This document shows, piece after piece, positions 32,300-40,014 of a stretch of 40,208 nucleotides of DNA; within the stretch, counting starts at the first letter, position 1; each line of letters starts with the position of its first letter. The translations under genes and the position numbers were made by a program. This DNA comes from a virus. Under the pieces are notes generated by a model, which was not told where the DNA came from, made no database searches, and saw only the letters and a program-made list of their open reading frames with translations. The DNA lies in the IMG/VR virus record IMGVR_UViG_3300042731_006219, positions 1 to 40,208 of that record; one strand, written 5' to 3'.

Positions 32300-32608
32300 T
32301 TATTTTTTTATTCTTTCTAATTTAATGTGAAAATCAAATTGTAATGCTTTTAATTTTTTGACAATCTCATTATATTTCCAATCATACACAACATTATTTA
32401 ATTGTTTATAAGTAACACGAAAAATCCATGATTTCTTTTTTGTGTAGTAATATATTTGTTGCATTGTTACATTAATTCCTATTGATCCTAAATAATTCAA
32501 TATAGTATATATATCTCCAGATATAGATCCAATTTCTTTTTGAGTATCTCCAATGAATTCTTTTAATTTTATCGTTGTCGCTTTAAATCTGATATTTGTT
32601 GTTTTCAT
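32300..32608 (-). CDS. Hypothetical protein of minus-strand block
   Basis: A 102-residue basic protein (MKTTNIRFKATTIKLKEFIG, then DIYTILNYLGSIGINVTMQQ). Lys/Tyr-rich; no family recognised. Like several genes in this block it starts with Met-Lys-Thr. Confidence 0.6.
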   Translation of the reverse strand: MKTTNIRFKATTIKLKEFIGDTQKEIGSISGDIYTILNYLGSIGINVTMQQIYYYTKKKSWIFRVTYKQLNNVVYDWKYNEIVKKLKALQFDFHIKLERIKK

Positions 32609-32652
32609 GGCTATGGTTTTTAAATTAATACTAATTCTATCTACTACTAAAA

Positions 32653-32676
32653 CCGGGAGACTGTCTCAACCCCCGG
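32653..32676 (-). promoter_or_regulatory. GC-rich leader hairpin, terminator-like
   Basis: CCGGG (32653-32657) pairs with CCCGG (32672-32676), with an inner GAGAC-T-GTCTC palindrome (32657-32667) as the alternative. Read on the minus strand the stem is followed by TTTT. It sits between the genes at 32692 and 32608 and resembles the + strand hairpin at 3372-3391. Confidence 0.5.
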
Positions 32677-32691
32677 CCATATAAAAACATT

Positions 32692-32964
32692 TTAATTTAA
32701 TGCTATTGTTTCATTTTCAACCATTAATGTACTTACAAAATCTACATATTCAGCCCAAATTTTATAGTTAATGTCTTTCGTATTAAAGACAATTTGTTGG
32801 TCACATTTTGAAGCTAATTTCTCTGATTCTTCTCTATCATAATTAGCAATTACTTTTAATCTGTAATCGGGAAATTCTTTTTTTATTACTTTTCTAATTT
32901 TTTCAATTTCTTTTTTTGATACTTCGTTTTGATTTGCGGTGATAATTAAAGCTAATGTTTTCAT
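32692..32964 (-). CDS. Hypothetical protein downstream of promoter repeat copy 1
   Basis: A 90-residue protein (MKTLALIITANQNEVSKKEI, then IRKVIKKEFPDYRLKVIANY and DREESEKLASKCDQQIVFNT). Alternating strand and helix suggest a small alpha/beta fold. Its start codon and next six bases lie inside the 111-bp repeat, so it is under the same control as the gene at 34407. Confidence 0.65.
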   Translation of the reverse strand: MKTLALIITANQNEVSKKEIEKIRKVIKKEFPDYRLKVIANYDREESEKLASKCDQQIVFNTKDINYKIWAEYVDFVSTLMVENETIALN

Positions 32965-33066
32965 AATTTCTGAGTTTTTAGTTATTAATTATGATATAAA
33001 GATACAAAATATTGTCATTCCGTGCAAGATTTTGTACTATTATTTGACAAAATATTGTCTATTTAT
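32956..33066 (-). promoter_or_regulatory. 111-bp promoter-operator repeat, copy 1
   Basis: Identical over 111 bp to 34692-34802. On the minus strand it carries CTTG (33028-33025), 20 nt, TATCTTTA (33004-32997), a Bacteroidota-type promoter. Three dyads of the form ACAA-N4-TTGT (33004-33015, 33024-33035 with GCAA, 33047-33058) are centred 20 and 23 bp apart, about two helical turns each; the first overlaps the -7 box and spacer, the second the -33. It ends in the first nine bases of the downstream gene. Confidence 0.8.
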
Positions 33067-33081
33067 ATGGAATCTAAATAA

Positions 33082-33267
33082 TCAAGATTCTAATTCTTTC
33101 TTAAGTTCTTCCCACATAACCGAAATTTCATGCCTGAAAAAATTATCGAGAATTTGAATTCTTTTTTTCGAGCACTTAAGCTTATCAAACCGGAAAGAAT
33201 TCACGTTTGATCCAGTTAAATGTTTTGAAAGCGCATACCAATTTATTATTTTCTTAAGATTGTTCAT
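33082..33267 (-). CDS. Hypothetical small protein
   Basis: A 61-residue helical protein (MNNLKKIINWYALSKHLTGS, then ILDNFFRHEISVMWEELKKE). It ends 16 bp before the second copy of the promoter repeat. No family recognised. Confidence 0.55.
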   Translation of the reverse strand: MNNLKKIINWYALSKHLTGSNVNSFRFDKLKCSKKRIQILDNFFRHEISVMWEELKKELES

Positions 33268-33271
33268 AAGT

Positions 33272-33565
33272 TTAATTTTTAATTCGTTTCATAATTGATT
33301 TAGAATATATATCATCCGTGAATTTAATTATATCATTCACGTTATAAGTAGCAGTATCCCGGAAATGATAATAAAATTCAGTTGAATATCCTTTCACATA
33401 AATCATATTATCATATTTTCTTTCTTTGATAGAATCAACAATTACATACCTGGTATTATACATAACCTCCCGTTCAAATTCGAGCTTATCAGCGAGGGAA
33501 TCAATCCCCCACCAAATCGAGCATGAATTTAGAAATAAACATGTTATTAACAATAGTGGTTTCAT
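33272..33565 (-). CDS. Phage-encoded lipoprotein
   Basis: A 97-residue protein with a lipoprotein signal: MKPLLLITCLFLNSCSIWWG, lipobox LNSC with Cys15 as the lipidated residue. The mature part is short, beta-rich and Tyr-rich (YVKGYSTEFYYHFRDTATYN). A small phage lipoprotein expressed outside the late operon fits a superinfection-exclusion or receptor-masking role, but that is inference. Confidence 0.7.
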   Translation of the reverse strand: MKPLLLITCLFLNSCSIWWGIDSLADKLEFEREVMYNTRYVIVDSIKERKYDNMIYVKGYSTEFYYHFRDTATYNVNDIIKFTDDIYSKSIMKRIKN

Positions 33566-33576
33566 GGCTTTAATTA

Positions 33577-33723
33577 TTAATTAATAATAGCTTTACATTT
33601 TGTTTGTGTTATTGAACAATTTTCATTCCACACACACTGATAAAGACAAATTTGATTATCTAATAATTTTTTTTCTACAAGATAACATTTTGAATAATCG
33701 TATTTTCTGATTTTTGTTTTCAT
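33577..33723 (-). CDS. Small Cys-containing protein
   Basis: A 48-residue ORF (MKTKIRKYDYSKCYLVEKKL, then QICLYQCVWNENCSITQTKC) with six cysteines. Starts Met-Lys-Thr and overlaps the upstream gene's stop by 4 nt (ATGA). Likely real because of coupling and composition. Confidence 0.55.
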   Translation of the reverse strand: MKTKIRKYDYSKCYLVEKKLLDNQICLYQCVWNENCSITQTKCKAIIN

Positions 33724-33893
33724 TTCTTTTTGTTTTTAAATCTTCGTTTATTAAAACAGTTTTGCTTCCATTCCTTTTGCCATCCTTTCAATTTTGTCTT
33801 TTTAGGATGAAATTCAGGATTTTGTACTACTGTTTGAATATAAGGATCAAACGTATTATAAGGATTAATTAATGACATTATATCTGTTTTCAT
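33720..33893 (-). CDS. Small basic protein
   Basis: A 57-residue ORF (MKTDIMSLINPYNTFDPYIQ, then GWQKEWKQNCFNKRRFKNKK), with an acidic-neutral N-terminus and very basic C-terminus. Coupled by 4-nt overlap to the next gene. No family recognised. Confidence 0.5.
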   Translation of the reverse strand: MKTDIMSLINPYNTFDPYIQTVVQNPEFHPKKTKLKGWQKEWKQNCFNKRRFKNKKK

Positions 33894-33898
33894 ATCAA

Positions 33899-34087
33899 TT
33901 AATTTAAGTTAATTTTATAAATTTCAGGATTATACTTGTTGAATTCAGCACTCATAAAATCTTCAATTGTTAACAAACCTGTTAAACAAATGTCAATTTC
34001 TATGAATTTATTGTTGAAAATTTCAATTGCTGCCATATACCAGCATTCAAAAATAATTGGGTTGGATACTTTTAAATGTTTTTTCAT
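33899..34087 (-). CDS. Hypothetical small protein
   Basis: A 62-residue protein (MKKHLKVSNPIIFECWYMAA, then IDICLTGLLTIEDFMSAEFN). Amphipathic, no clear membrane segment or family. Confidence 0.5.
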   Translation of the reverse strand: MKKHLKVSNPIIFECWYMAAIEIFNNKFIEIDICLTGLLTIEDFMSAEFNKYNPEIYKINLN

Positions 34088-34157
34088 GACTTTATATTTT
34101 AGTTAACAATGATTCGGAATTACCGAATTTCTTATTCTATAATCAGTAGTGCTTAAT

Positions 34158-34400
34158 TTATATTTTGATTTGAAGTAAATCTTTTCTATTGAATCGGTAA
34201 GAAGGTTGATTATTTATGTCAAATTCATAAAATTCATTCAATTCGTCCCAGGTTCCACGTTCTCCTGTTTTATGATTTATGATATAAATTTCGTTGTTAT
34301 ATCTAACAAGTACAACATCATAATTATTTCCTGTAGTTGTGGAAAAAGTATGAGCTAGTATTTCTCCTTTTTCTATTATTTCATTAAAATTTGTTTTCAT
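34158..34400 (-). CDS. Hypothetical small beta-rich protein
   Basis: An 80-residue protein starting Met-Lys-Thr (NFNEIIEKGEILAHTFSTTT, then YDVVLVRYNNEIYIINHKTG). A small beta-sheet protein; no family recognised. Begins 6 bp after the stop of the gene at 34407. Confidence 0.55.
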   Translation of the reverse strand: MKTNFNEIIEKGEILAHTFSTTTGNNYDVVLVRYNNEIYIINHKTGERGTWDELNEFYEFDINNQPSYRFNRKDLLQIKI

Positions 34401-34406
34401 AATTTT

Positions 34407-34700
34407 TTATTTTGAATATTGTAAAGCTGCTTTTTTGAATGATTCAATATTTTGATTTGCGGCAATAGTTTGATTTTTTTCAAGTTTATCATTCATATAT
34501 ACTTCTGCAAATTCTCTTCCATTGTATGAAATAATTACAAAATTAAAATTTGAATTTTCTACTTTAAAAGAAATTATTTGAATTTCTGAATTATTTTTTA
34601 CATGTTGTATTTCTTCTGAATTCGCTTCTTTATAAGAACTATTAAATTGATTAGCAATGTGTCTGTAGTCAATTTTGTTTTTTAATTCTGTTGTTTTCAT
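34407..34700 (-). CDS. First gene of minus-strand block
   Basis: A 97-residue protein (MKTTELKNKIDYRHIANQFN, then FNFVIISYNGREFAEVYMND and AALQYSK). Alpha/beta, no family recognised. It is the first gene after promoter repeat copy 2 and starts within the repeat with ATGAAAACA, as does the gene at 32692. Confidence 0.65.
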   Translation of the reverse strand: MKTTELKNKIDYRHIANQFNSSYKEANSEEIQHVKNNSEIQIISFKVENSNFNFVIISYNGREFAEVYMNDKLEKNQTIAANQNIESFKKAALQYSK

Positions 34701-34802
34701 AATTTCTGAGTTTTTAGTTATTAATTATGATATAAAGATACAAAATATTGTCATTCCGTGCAAGATTTTGTACTATTATTTGACAAAATATTGTCTATTT
34801 AT
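34692..34802 (-). promoter_or_regulatory. 111-bp promoter-operator repeat, copy 2
   Basis: Identical to 32956-33066. The -7 box TATCTTTA is at 34740-34733, CTTG at 34764-34761, and the dyads at 34740-34751, 34760-34771 and 34783-34794. It drives the start of the leftward block and lies divergent from the + promoter at 34827-34858. Confidence 0.8.
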
Positions 34803-34826
34803 TTTCATTCTAAATTATGGCAAATA

Positions 34827-34858
34827 TTTGCATTTTGATGGAATATATATTATATTTG
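34827..34858 (+). promoter_or_regulatory. Bacteroidota promoter of the rightward early operon
   Basis: TTTG (34827-34830), 20 nt, TATATTTG (34851-34858): a perfect match to the TTTG-N19-21-TAnnTTTG consensus. The first gene starts 24 nt downstream, at 34883. It would drive the recombination genes. Confidence 0.8.
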
Positions 34859-34882
34859 TATATTGAAATTTAATATTGAATT

Positions 34883-35134
34883 ATGAATAATACAAAAAAC
34901 AAACTGGCAATCATCTATAATAAATTGCCTAAAAATAGGTTTAGAACCCAATTTCGCAGGCGGTTTATGCAGGCAATCGGTATAGATTCCCCAAACACTT
35001 TCTACAACCGGTTGAATTCCGAGGAAATTACTGAGGCAGAGATTATTATTGCCGAAAAAGTATATAATGAGATTGCTGGTTTGATGAAAGCATTAGATCA
35101 AAAAATGCCAAATAATTCATTATTAAAACATTAA
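34883..35134 (+). CDS. Small HTH-like regulator
   Basis: An 83-residue protein: RFRTQFRRRFMQAIGIDSPN, then TFYNRLNSEEITEAEIIIAE and KVYNEIAG. The arrangement (basic helix, short turn, TFYNRL recognition-like helix) is typical of Cro-like small regulators of Bacteroidota phages. It is the first gene of the rightward operon, facing the divergent repressed block, which is where a switch regulator would sit. Confidence 0.65.
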   Translation: MNNTKNKLAIIYNKLPKNRFRTQFRRRFMQAIGIDSPNTFYNRLNSEEITEAEIIIAEKVYNEIAGLMKALDQKMPNNSLLKH

Positions 35135-35136
35135 TA

Positions 35137-35346
35137 ATGAACTTATTTGATGAATTAACCATATTGTTCAAACCAGAAAACCAGGTTTTGAACATGCACA
35201 CGGAATGTTGCGGTCAAAAAATGAAATTAATTGATACTCTCGGGCATTATGAAAACAGGACTTATGATCATCCAGGGGATTTTGTCGAAGATCACGAGTT
35301 ATATCAATGTCAAATTTGTGGTGAAGAAATCAAAATATATAAATAA
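35137..35346 (+). CDS. Small zinc-ribbon protein
   Basis: A 69-residue protein with two cysteine pairs: HTECCGQKM (CCG) near residue 22 and YQCQICGEEI near residue 60 (CxxC), suggesting a single zinc ribbon. Starts 2 nt after the upstream stop. Function unknown. Confidence 0.6.
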   Translation: MNLFDELTILFKPENQVLNMHTECCGQKMKLIDTLGHYENRTYDHPGDFVEDHELYQCQICGEEIKIYK

Positions 35347-35348
35347 TT

Positions 35349-35474
35349 ATGACAAAGAAATTACATTATTGCGACTATTCAGATTTCACCGATTTAAGGA
35401 AATCTAATTATAATTCATATGCAATAAACAATAAATATTGTCAATATAATTTGACTAAAATAAATAATCAATAA
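35349..35474 (+). CDS. Hypothetical miniprotein
   Basis: A 41-residue ORF (MTKKLHYCDYSDFTDLRKSN, then YCQYNLTKINNQ), Tyr/Asn/Cys-rich. It fills the gap between the zinc-ribbon gene and recT with 2-nt and 8-nt spacings, which favours a real gene. Confidence 0.45.
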   Translation: MTKKLHYCDYSDFTDLRKSNYNSYAINNKYCQYNLTKINNQ

Positions 35475-35482
35475 TTAAAACA

Positions 35483-36391
35483 ATGAAAAATACACAAGCG
35501 AACTTAGTAGTTTCAGAACTTGAAAAAATGTCAGCTATTGCAATCGTTGAAGATGAACGGGTGCAATCAAAATTTATACAGCAATACAATAATGTACACG
35601 GTAATTCAAGAGGTGAAATGATGTATCATAAGATGAAATTTGATTATCTTAGAATTTTGCAGGAAAAACCGGAACTTCAAAAATGTTCAAAATTAAGCAT
35701 TTATGGTGTTTTTCTTGATATTGCCGTGAATGGCCTTGACATAAGCCAGGGTCGTAAGCCTCTTGTTTATTTCATTCCCCGTAGCGTGAACATAGGGACG
35801 AAAGAAAACCCTAATTATGAAAAAAGGTTATACATGGAATTAAGCCCCCCTGGTGAAGTTTTTATTCGCATAAACGCAAGGCATATACGGCATGCTGATA
35901 ATCCTGTCATAGCTTATGATGGTGATGTTTTCAAGCCTGTTAATGATGAAAAAGGGAAGAGGGTAATTTATGAAGCTGCCGTGCCACGAAAATCAAATAA
36001 AATTATAGGAGGGTTTATAAGAATTACAAAAATTGATGGATCAATTGAATATTCATGGATATTGTCTGAAGACATACCTAGGTTGAAGGCTTATTCCGAG
36101 AATGCTAATAGTTATTATGATGCAACGTTGAAAAAACGTGTTAAAGGTCAAGCTAATAGGCTGTATACTTCAAATGACGGTCAAATTGATCCTGGTTTTC
36201 TGGAGGCAAAAATAACAAAGCATGCTTTTGACAATTACCCCAAGGTCCGTACCGGATCTTTCACGAAGTTACAGACCCAGGAAATTGAAGAAAAGCCTAT
36301 TGATTATGGGGTTGATATTCCCCCGTATACCGATGATGGCGAAATAATTGATGCTGAATCTGAACAAATTGATAACGAGGAAACTTTTTAA
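35483..36391 (+). CDS. recT: RecT-like single-strand annealing protein
   Basis: A 302-residue RecT-family protein. The core is about 10-230: GVFLDIAVNGLDISQGRKPL is the family hallmark, followed by KRLYMELSPPGEVFIRINAR, AYDGDVFKPV and GGFIRITKIDGSIEYSWILS. The C-terminus is acidic and disordered. RecT anneals complementary strands and works with an exonuclease; a candidate partner is at 37969. Together they would support phage recombination or replication. Confidence 0.85.
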   Translation: MKNTQANLVVSELEKMSAIAIVEDERVQSKFIQQYNNVHGNSRGEMMYHKMKFDYLRILQEKPELQKCSKLSIYGVFLDIAVNGLDISQGRKPLVYFIPRSVNIGTKENPNYEKRLYMELSPPGEVFIRINARHIRHADNPVIAYDGDVFKPVNDEKGKRVIYEAAVPRKSNKIIGGFIRITKIDGSIEYSWILSEDIPRLKAYSENANSYYDATLKKRVKGQANRLYTSNDGQIDPGFLEAKITKHAFDNYPKVRTGSFTKLQTQEIEEKPIDYGVDIPPYTDDGEIIDAESEQIDNEETF

Positions 36392-36400
36392 TTATAAATT

Positions 36401-37600
36401 ATGGAAAATCAAATCATTAAATTAGACGAATTCAAACAACAAATTGTTAAGGCACCTGAAATCCTTAACGACAATCAATTAAGATGCCAAAGGGCATTAG
36501 ATGCAGGAAAAATTCTTATAGATAAGATTGAAAAAAACGGGATGAGTAATGAACTTGACAAGGAATGCAATGATTTTCTTGTTAAGCTTCGTAAAACTTA
36601 TTCTCTCGTTAACGAGAACCGTAAACCTGTTACCCAACTTGCTAATCAAATAGTTAAAGCATTTACAAGTATTGAAAATGAAATATCTGATAAAAGCGAG
36701 ATTCATGTTAAAATTCAAAAATACAGGGATGATCATGCCGCTGAAGAATTAAGAAAAAAACAGGAAGCCGAGAGAGAGGCGGAAAGAAAATTGGCGATTG
36801 AAAAGGAAAAGATTACCGTTCAGGCAATCATCGAGGAAGGATTAACGAATCACGTGTATGATTATATTGATGAAACAAGGGAAAGTCTTTACAAAATTTT
36901 CAACGAGGCGACTTTACCGGATTTTGAAACTGTTGAAAAAATCATTAAAGAAATACATGTTCAATATTCTAGTGAACATTTCAACAAGTACAAGCCTTCC
37001 GTGTCTTATATCTACATGAAACCTGATGATATAAACATTATATTAACACGTTATTCACAAGCCAATTTCGCTAAATTAGCCCTTGAATACAAAGAAGCTA
37101 TCATAAAAACAAGGGACATTCTTATAGACAGGTTACCATCAAAAAAACTCGAACTTGAAGCGATTAAAAAAGCCAACGCGGAAGAAAAAGAACGGCTTGA
37201 AAAAGAGAGGGTCAAACGTGAAGAGGAAGAAAAAAAAAGGTTAGCAGATGAAAAAAAGAAGCGAGACGATGAAGCAAAAGCACAAATGGAAATGAACAAA
37301 CAGTCCGCTATTGCCAATTCTCTTTTTGATAACGAGACTAAACTTTCCGGGATTGAAAAGCCGGCTGCCCAGGTTAGAAAAAGTTATGAAATAACGATAA
37401 CAAACGCTATTGGTTACATGAACATAATTTCATTTTACTTTGAGAAGAAAGGAAAAACAGAATCTATTGAAAATCTCGACAAGATGAAATTAAGTTCTAT
37501 GAAAAAATTCTGCGAGGACTGGGCAAAGAAAGAAGGTGAGAAAATTCAAAATCCTTATATAATTTATAAAGAAACAGTAAAAACAATTGTAAAATCTTAA
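36401..37600 (+). CDS. DUF1351-like coiled-coil protein
   Basis: A 399-residue protein with a helical N-terminus (LRCQRALDAGKILIDKIEKN, then VKLRKTYSLVNENRKPVTQL), a long Lys/Glu coiled coil (about 115-150 and 260-310) and a small C-terminal domain (TNAIGYMNIISFYFEKKGKT). The first 110 residues match the DUF1351 pattern seen in phage recombination operons. It probably assists RecT or the exonuclease; mechanism unknown. Confidence 0.65.
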   Translation: MENQIIKLDEFKQQIVKAPEILNDNQLRCQRALDAGKILIDKIEKNGMSNELDKECNDFLVKLRKTYSLVNENRKPVTQLANQIVKAFTSIENEISDKSEIHVKIQKYRDDHAAEELRKKQEAEREAERKLAIEKEKITVQAIIEEGLTNHVYDYIDETRESLYKIFNEATLPDFETVEKIIKEIHVQYSSEHFNKYKPSVSYIYMKPDDINIILTRYSQANFAKLALEYKEAIIKTRDILIDRLPSKKLELEAIKKANAEEKERLEKERVKREEEEKKRLADEKKKRDDEAKAQMEMNKQSAIANSLFDNETKLSGIEKPAAQVRKSYEITITNAIGYMNIISFYFEKKGKTESIENLDKMKLSSMKKFCEDWAKKEGEKIQNPYIIYKETVKTIVKS

Positions 37601-37603
37601 AAC

Positions 37604-37966
37604 ATGAAAGAAATTAAAATTACAAAGATGGGTTATTCTAGGGTTTTCTCTCTAGGTAATTATGAAAACGAAAAAATTTCAGTTGAATGTGATTTTCCTG
37701 AAGGAATGGATACAACTGAAGTTTATATTGAGCTTAAAAAAGTAGTTGATAATGCTCATAATCTTAGGAAAGAATTGAGAGATTATGCAGATGCAAAGAA
37801 GATAGTTAATGATCCTGATTATTATACAGGAAATCAAGTCAAAGAAGCGAAAGAAATTGTTAAAGATTTTGAAAATAAATATCCAAAATTATCTGATGTA
37901 AAGCATCATGCTCTTTTGAAAGAAAATGGCGGTTCATTGAATGATTGTGATAATTTACAATTTTAA
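37604..37966 (+). CDS. Hypothetical recombination-operon protein
   Basis: A 120-residue protein (KITKMGYSRVFSLGNYENEK, then ISVECDFPEGMDTTEVYIEL). It begins with a small beta-sheet and ends with an alpha-helical region. Proteins with the GNYEN-ECDF pattern are usual next to RecT and exonuclease genes. It ends 2 nt before the exonuclease start. Confidence 0.6.
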   Translation: MKEIKITKMGYSRVFSLGNYENEKISVECDFPEGMDTTEVYIELKKVVDNAHNLRKELRDYADAKKIVNDPDYYTGNQVKEAKEIVKDFENKYPKLSDVKHHALLKENGGSLNDCDNLQF

Positions 37967-37968
37967 AA

Positions 37969-38616
37969 ATGGATTATTTTTCCAGGCACGAGATAAGTAA
38001 TTCTGATCTTTCCGAGCTTTTGTTATATTTTTCCTGCGTTGAAGATCAGTCAGAACCGGTCGAGGCGTATCGTTTCGGCCGGCTGATTGACTTCATGATC
38101 ACGGAACCTGAAAAAATTAATTATTTCAATTATACAGCGGATGATGAGCAATACACGAGAGAAGAATTTGATCTTGCTTACAAGATGTTAGAATCTGCAA
38201 GAAAAGATAGATTTTTAGGACCATTACTTCCTCAATTTGTTGGCCAGAAAATATTTTCAAATCAAAATTTTAATATAAAATGGGGCGATTTTTCATTCGA
38301 TATTCCTGTTAGATGCAAATATGACCTTTGGTCTGACATTTTGAAATGGGGCTGCGATATAAAATCAACAACGGCAACAACATTAGAACAATTCGAGGCT
38401 GCTTGCTGGCATTTTTGGTACCCGAGACAACGGTCTTGGTATATGGATATTTCAGGGGCTGAAAAGGATATGCTTGTCGGGATATCGAAGAAAAATTACC
38501 AGGTTTTCAAGATTCCTATTGACAGGAAATCGAAAATGTATATAAAAGGTCGTGAATCTTATTCAGATCTGGCCTTTAAATGGTATAGTTTGTTTTATGA
38601 ATTTAATAAAGAATGA
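37969..38616 (+). CDS. PD-(D/E)XK exonuclease, RecE/YqaJ-like
   Basis: A 215-residue nuclease. FGRLIDFMITEP (about 33-44) is the conserved helix of the family, CKYDLWSD brings the first acidic residue, and WGCDIKSTTATTLEQFEA supplies the D-x-K catalytic pair (Asp-Ile-Lys). QRSWYMDISGAEKDML completes the core. Such enzymes degrade DNA ends to supply single strands to RecT, and the gene lies in the same operon. It overlaps the RNA ligase gene by 4 nt. Confidence 0.8.
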   Translation: MDYFSRHEISNSDLSELLLYFSCVEDQSEPVEAYRFGRLIDFMITEPEKINYFNYTADDEQYTREEFDLAYKMLESARKDRFLGPLLPQFVGQKIFSNQNFNIKWGDFSFDIPVRCKYDLWSDILKWGCDIKSTTATTLEQFEAACWHFWYPRQRSWYMDISGAEKDMLVGISKKNYQVFKIPIDRKSKMYIKGRESYSDLAFKWYSLFYEFNKE

Positions 38617-39317
38617 AAAAACCACTAGGACATAAAGCGTACGGTCATATTCCTCATTTTATAGGTAGTAGAATGACTCCTTCTGATAAACATTGTGAAC
38701 CAGGACAACAGAAAATAATGACAGAAAAAACGAGGGATAAAAAAGATTTAATTATAGTTCAAGAAAAATTAGACGGAAGTAATTGCAGTGTTGCAAAAAT
38801 TGAAGGAAAAATAATTGCATTAGGAAGAGCTGGTTATTTAGCTGAAAGTAGTAATTATAAACAACATAAATTATTTGCTAAATGGGTTAATTGTCATATA
38901 GAAAGATTTGATAAATTATTAAATGAAAACGAACGTGTAACTGGCGAATGGTTAATACAAGCTCATGGCACTAGGTATAATTTAAAACATGAGCCTTTTG
39001 TTGTTTTTGATATAATGAAAAAACATAATAGAATTAATTATCATGAATTTGTAACACGAGTACTTCCTCTAGGGTTTATAATTCCTAGGCTAATTCATAT
39101 AGGCCAACCATTTCAATTAGATTTAGCGAAGTTAGCAATAAAAACAAGTGGTCATGGAGCTATAGATAAAGTAGAAGGTGTTGTTTATAGGTGCGAGCGT
39201 GAAAATAAGGTTGATTTTTTATGTAAATGGGTTGATCCTTATAAAATAGATGGTAAATATTTACCTGAAAGAAATAATGGATATACAATATGGAATTATG
39301 ACATTACTTTAATTTGA
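38613..39317 (+). CDS. RNA ligase-family protein
   Basis: A 234-residue nucleotidyltransferase. Motif I is EKLDGSNCS with Lys52 as the predicted AMP-accepting residue; motif III-like segments follow (WLIQAHGTRYNL; FVVFDIM); motif IV is KVEGVVYR; motif V is FLCKWVDPY. Most like RNA ligases of the DRB0094/Rnl-type group. Such enzymes can mend tRNA cut by host anticodon nucleases. Expression from the early operon, directly after the exonuclease, fits an early repair or counter-defence role. Confidence 0.85.
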   Translation: MKKPLGHKAYGHIPHFIGSRMTPSDKHCEPGQQKIMTEKTRDKKDLIIVQEKLDGSNCSVAKIEGKIIALGRAGYLAESSNYKQHKLFAKWVNCHIERFDKLLNENERVTGEWLIQAHGTRYNLKHEPFVVFDIMKKHNRINYHEFVTRVLPLGFIIPRLIHIGQPFQLDLAKLAIKTSGHGAIDKVEGVVYRCERENKVDFLCKWVDPYKIDGKYLPERNNGYTIWNYDITLI

Positions 39318-39318
39318 A

Positions 39319-39477
39319 ATGAAACAAGAAACATATAAAATAGGCGATTCGGTGACTTACAAAGGAAGTGTCTGGAGAATTGAGAAAGAATTCGATCAAC
39401 ATGTTTTTATCAGATCTGGAAAATTAACAGCCTTTGTATTCAAGGATAATCAAAACCTTAAAAAAGTGAAAAAATGA
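39319..39477 (+). CDS. Small SH3-like protein
   Basis: A 52-residue ORF: TYKIGDSVTYKGSVWRIEKE, then HVFIRSGKLTAFVFKDN and a Lys-rich end. The GDxVTYKGxVWRI pattern is that of small beta-barrel (SH3-like) proteins. Overlaps the next gene by 4 nt. Confidence 0.6.
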   Translation: MKQETYKIGDSVTYKGSVWRIEKEFDQHVFIRSGKLTAFVFKDNQNLKKVKK

Positions 39478-39671
39478 CAGCACAAGAATTTTGTAATAAA
39501 ACTATTAAAGATGATGTTATTGTATTGCCTGAAGATGTCGAAAAAATGCTTATTGATTTCGCTAAAATAAAATGCGATGAACTTAAGGAACTATATGATA
39601 GTAATATCAAGCGCAAATGTTCAGTGGCTTTACAAAACCAACTGCTTAACGTGAAAAAAATAGAATTTTAA
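39474..39671 (+). CDS. Hypothetical small protein
   Basis: A 65-residue acidic helical protein (MTAQEFCNKTIKDDVIVLPE, then IKCDELKELYDSNIKRKC). No family recognised. Confidence 0.6.
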   Translation: MTAQEFCNKTIKDDVIVLPEDVEKMLIDFAKIKCDELKELYDSNIKRKCSVALQNQLLNVKKIEF

Positions 39672-39681
39672 TTCTAAAATT

Positions 39682-40014
39682 ATGGATATAAAGACTGAAT
39701 TAAGCAGGATAGTTGAAAATTATGGGGGTGTTCAGAAAAAAAAACTCATGCTTGAGCTCGAATTATTAATCAATGACATTATTGAAAGTCAAAAGCAAAT
39801 TCAAATTAAGCAAAAAAATAATGTTAGCATATATGCAAACGTGGAAAGATTAATTCAAAATTTGATTCACGGGGAATGGTATCCGATATCGACCATTCCT
39901 GATAATTTGATGATTGATTTTTTTAACATCGCCGACATGAACCATAAAATAGTTTTTGACGCTGATAGAGGGGACCAATATTTTAAAATAACGAGAAATG
40001 ACAAACTGGAGTAA
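39682..40014 (+). CDS. Hypothetical small protein
   Basis: A 110-residue protein, helical N-terminal half (RIVENYGGVQKKKLMLELEL, then IESQKQIQIKQKNN) and a C-terminal half with HGEWYPISTIPDNLMIDFFN. It overlaps the next gene by 17 nt. No family recognised. Confidence 0.55.
   Translation: MDIKTELSRIVENYGGVQKKKLMLELELLINDIIESQKQIQIKQKNNVSIYANVERLIQNLIHGEWYPISTIPDNLMIDFFNIADMNHKIVFDADRGDQYFKITRNDKLE

Noticed and set aside
37051-37317. Minus-strand Ser/Phe-rich ORF opposite the DUF1351-like gene
   Set aside because: It is the shadow of the Lys/Glu coiled coil on the other strand; low-complexity.
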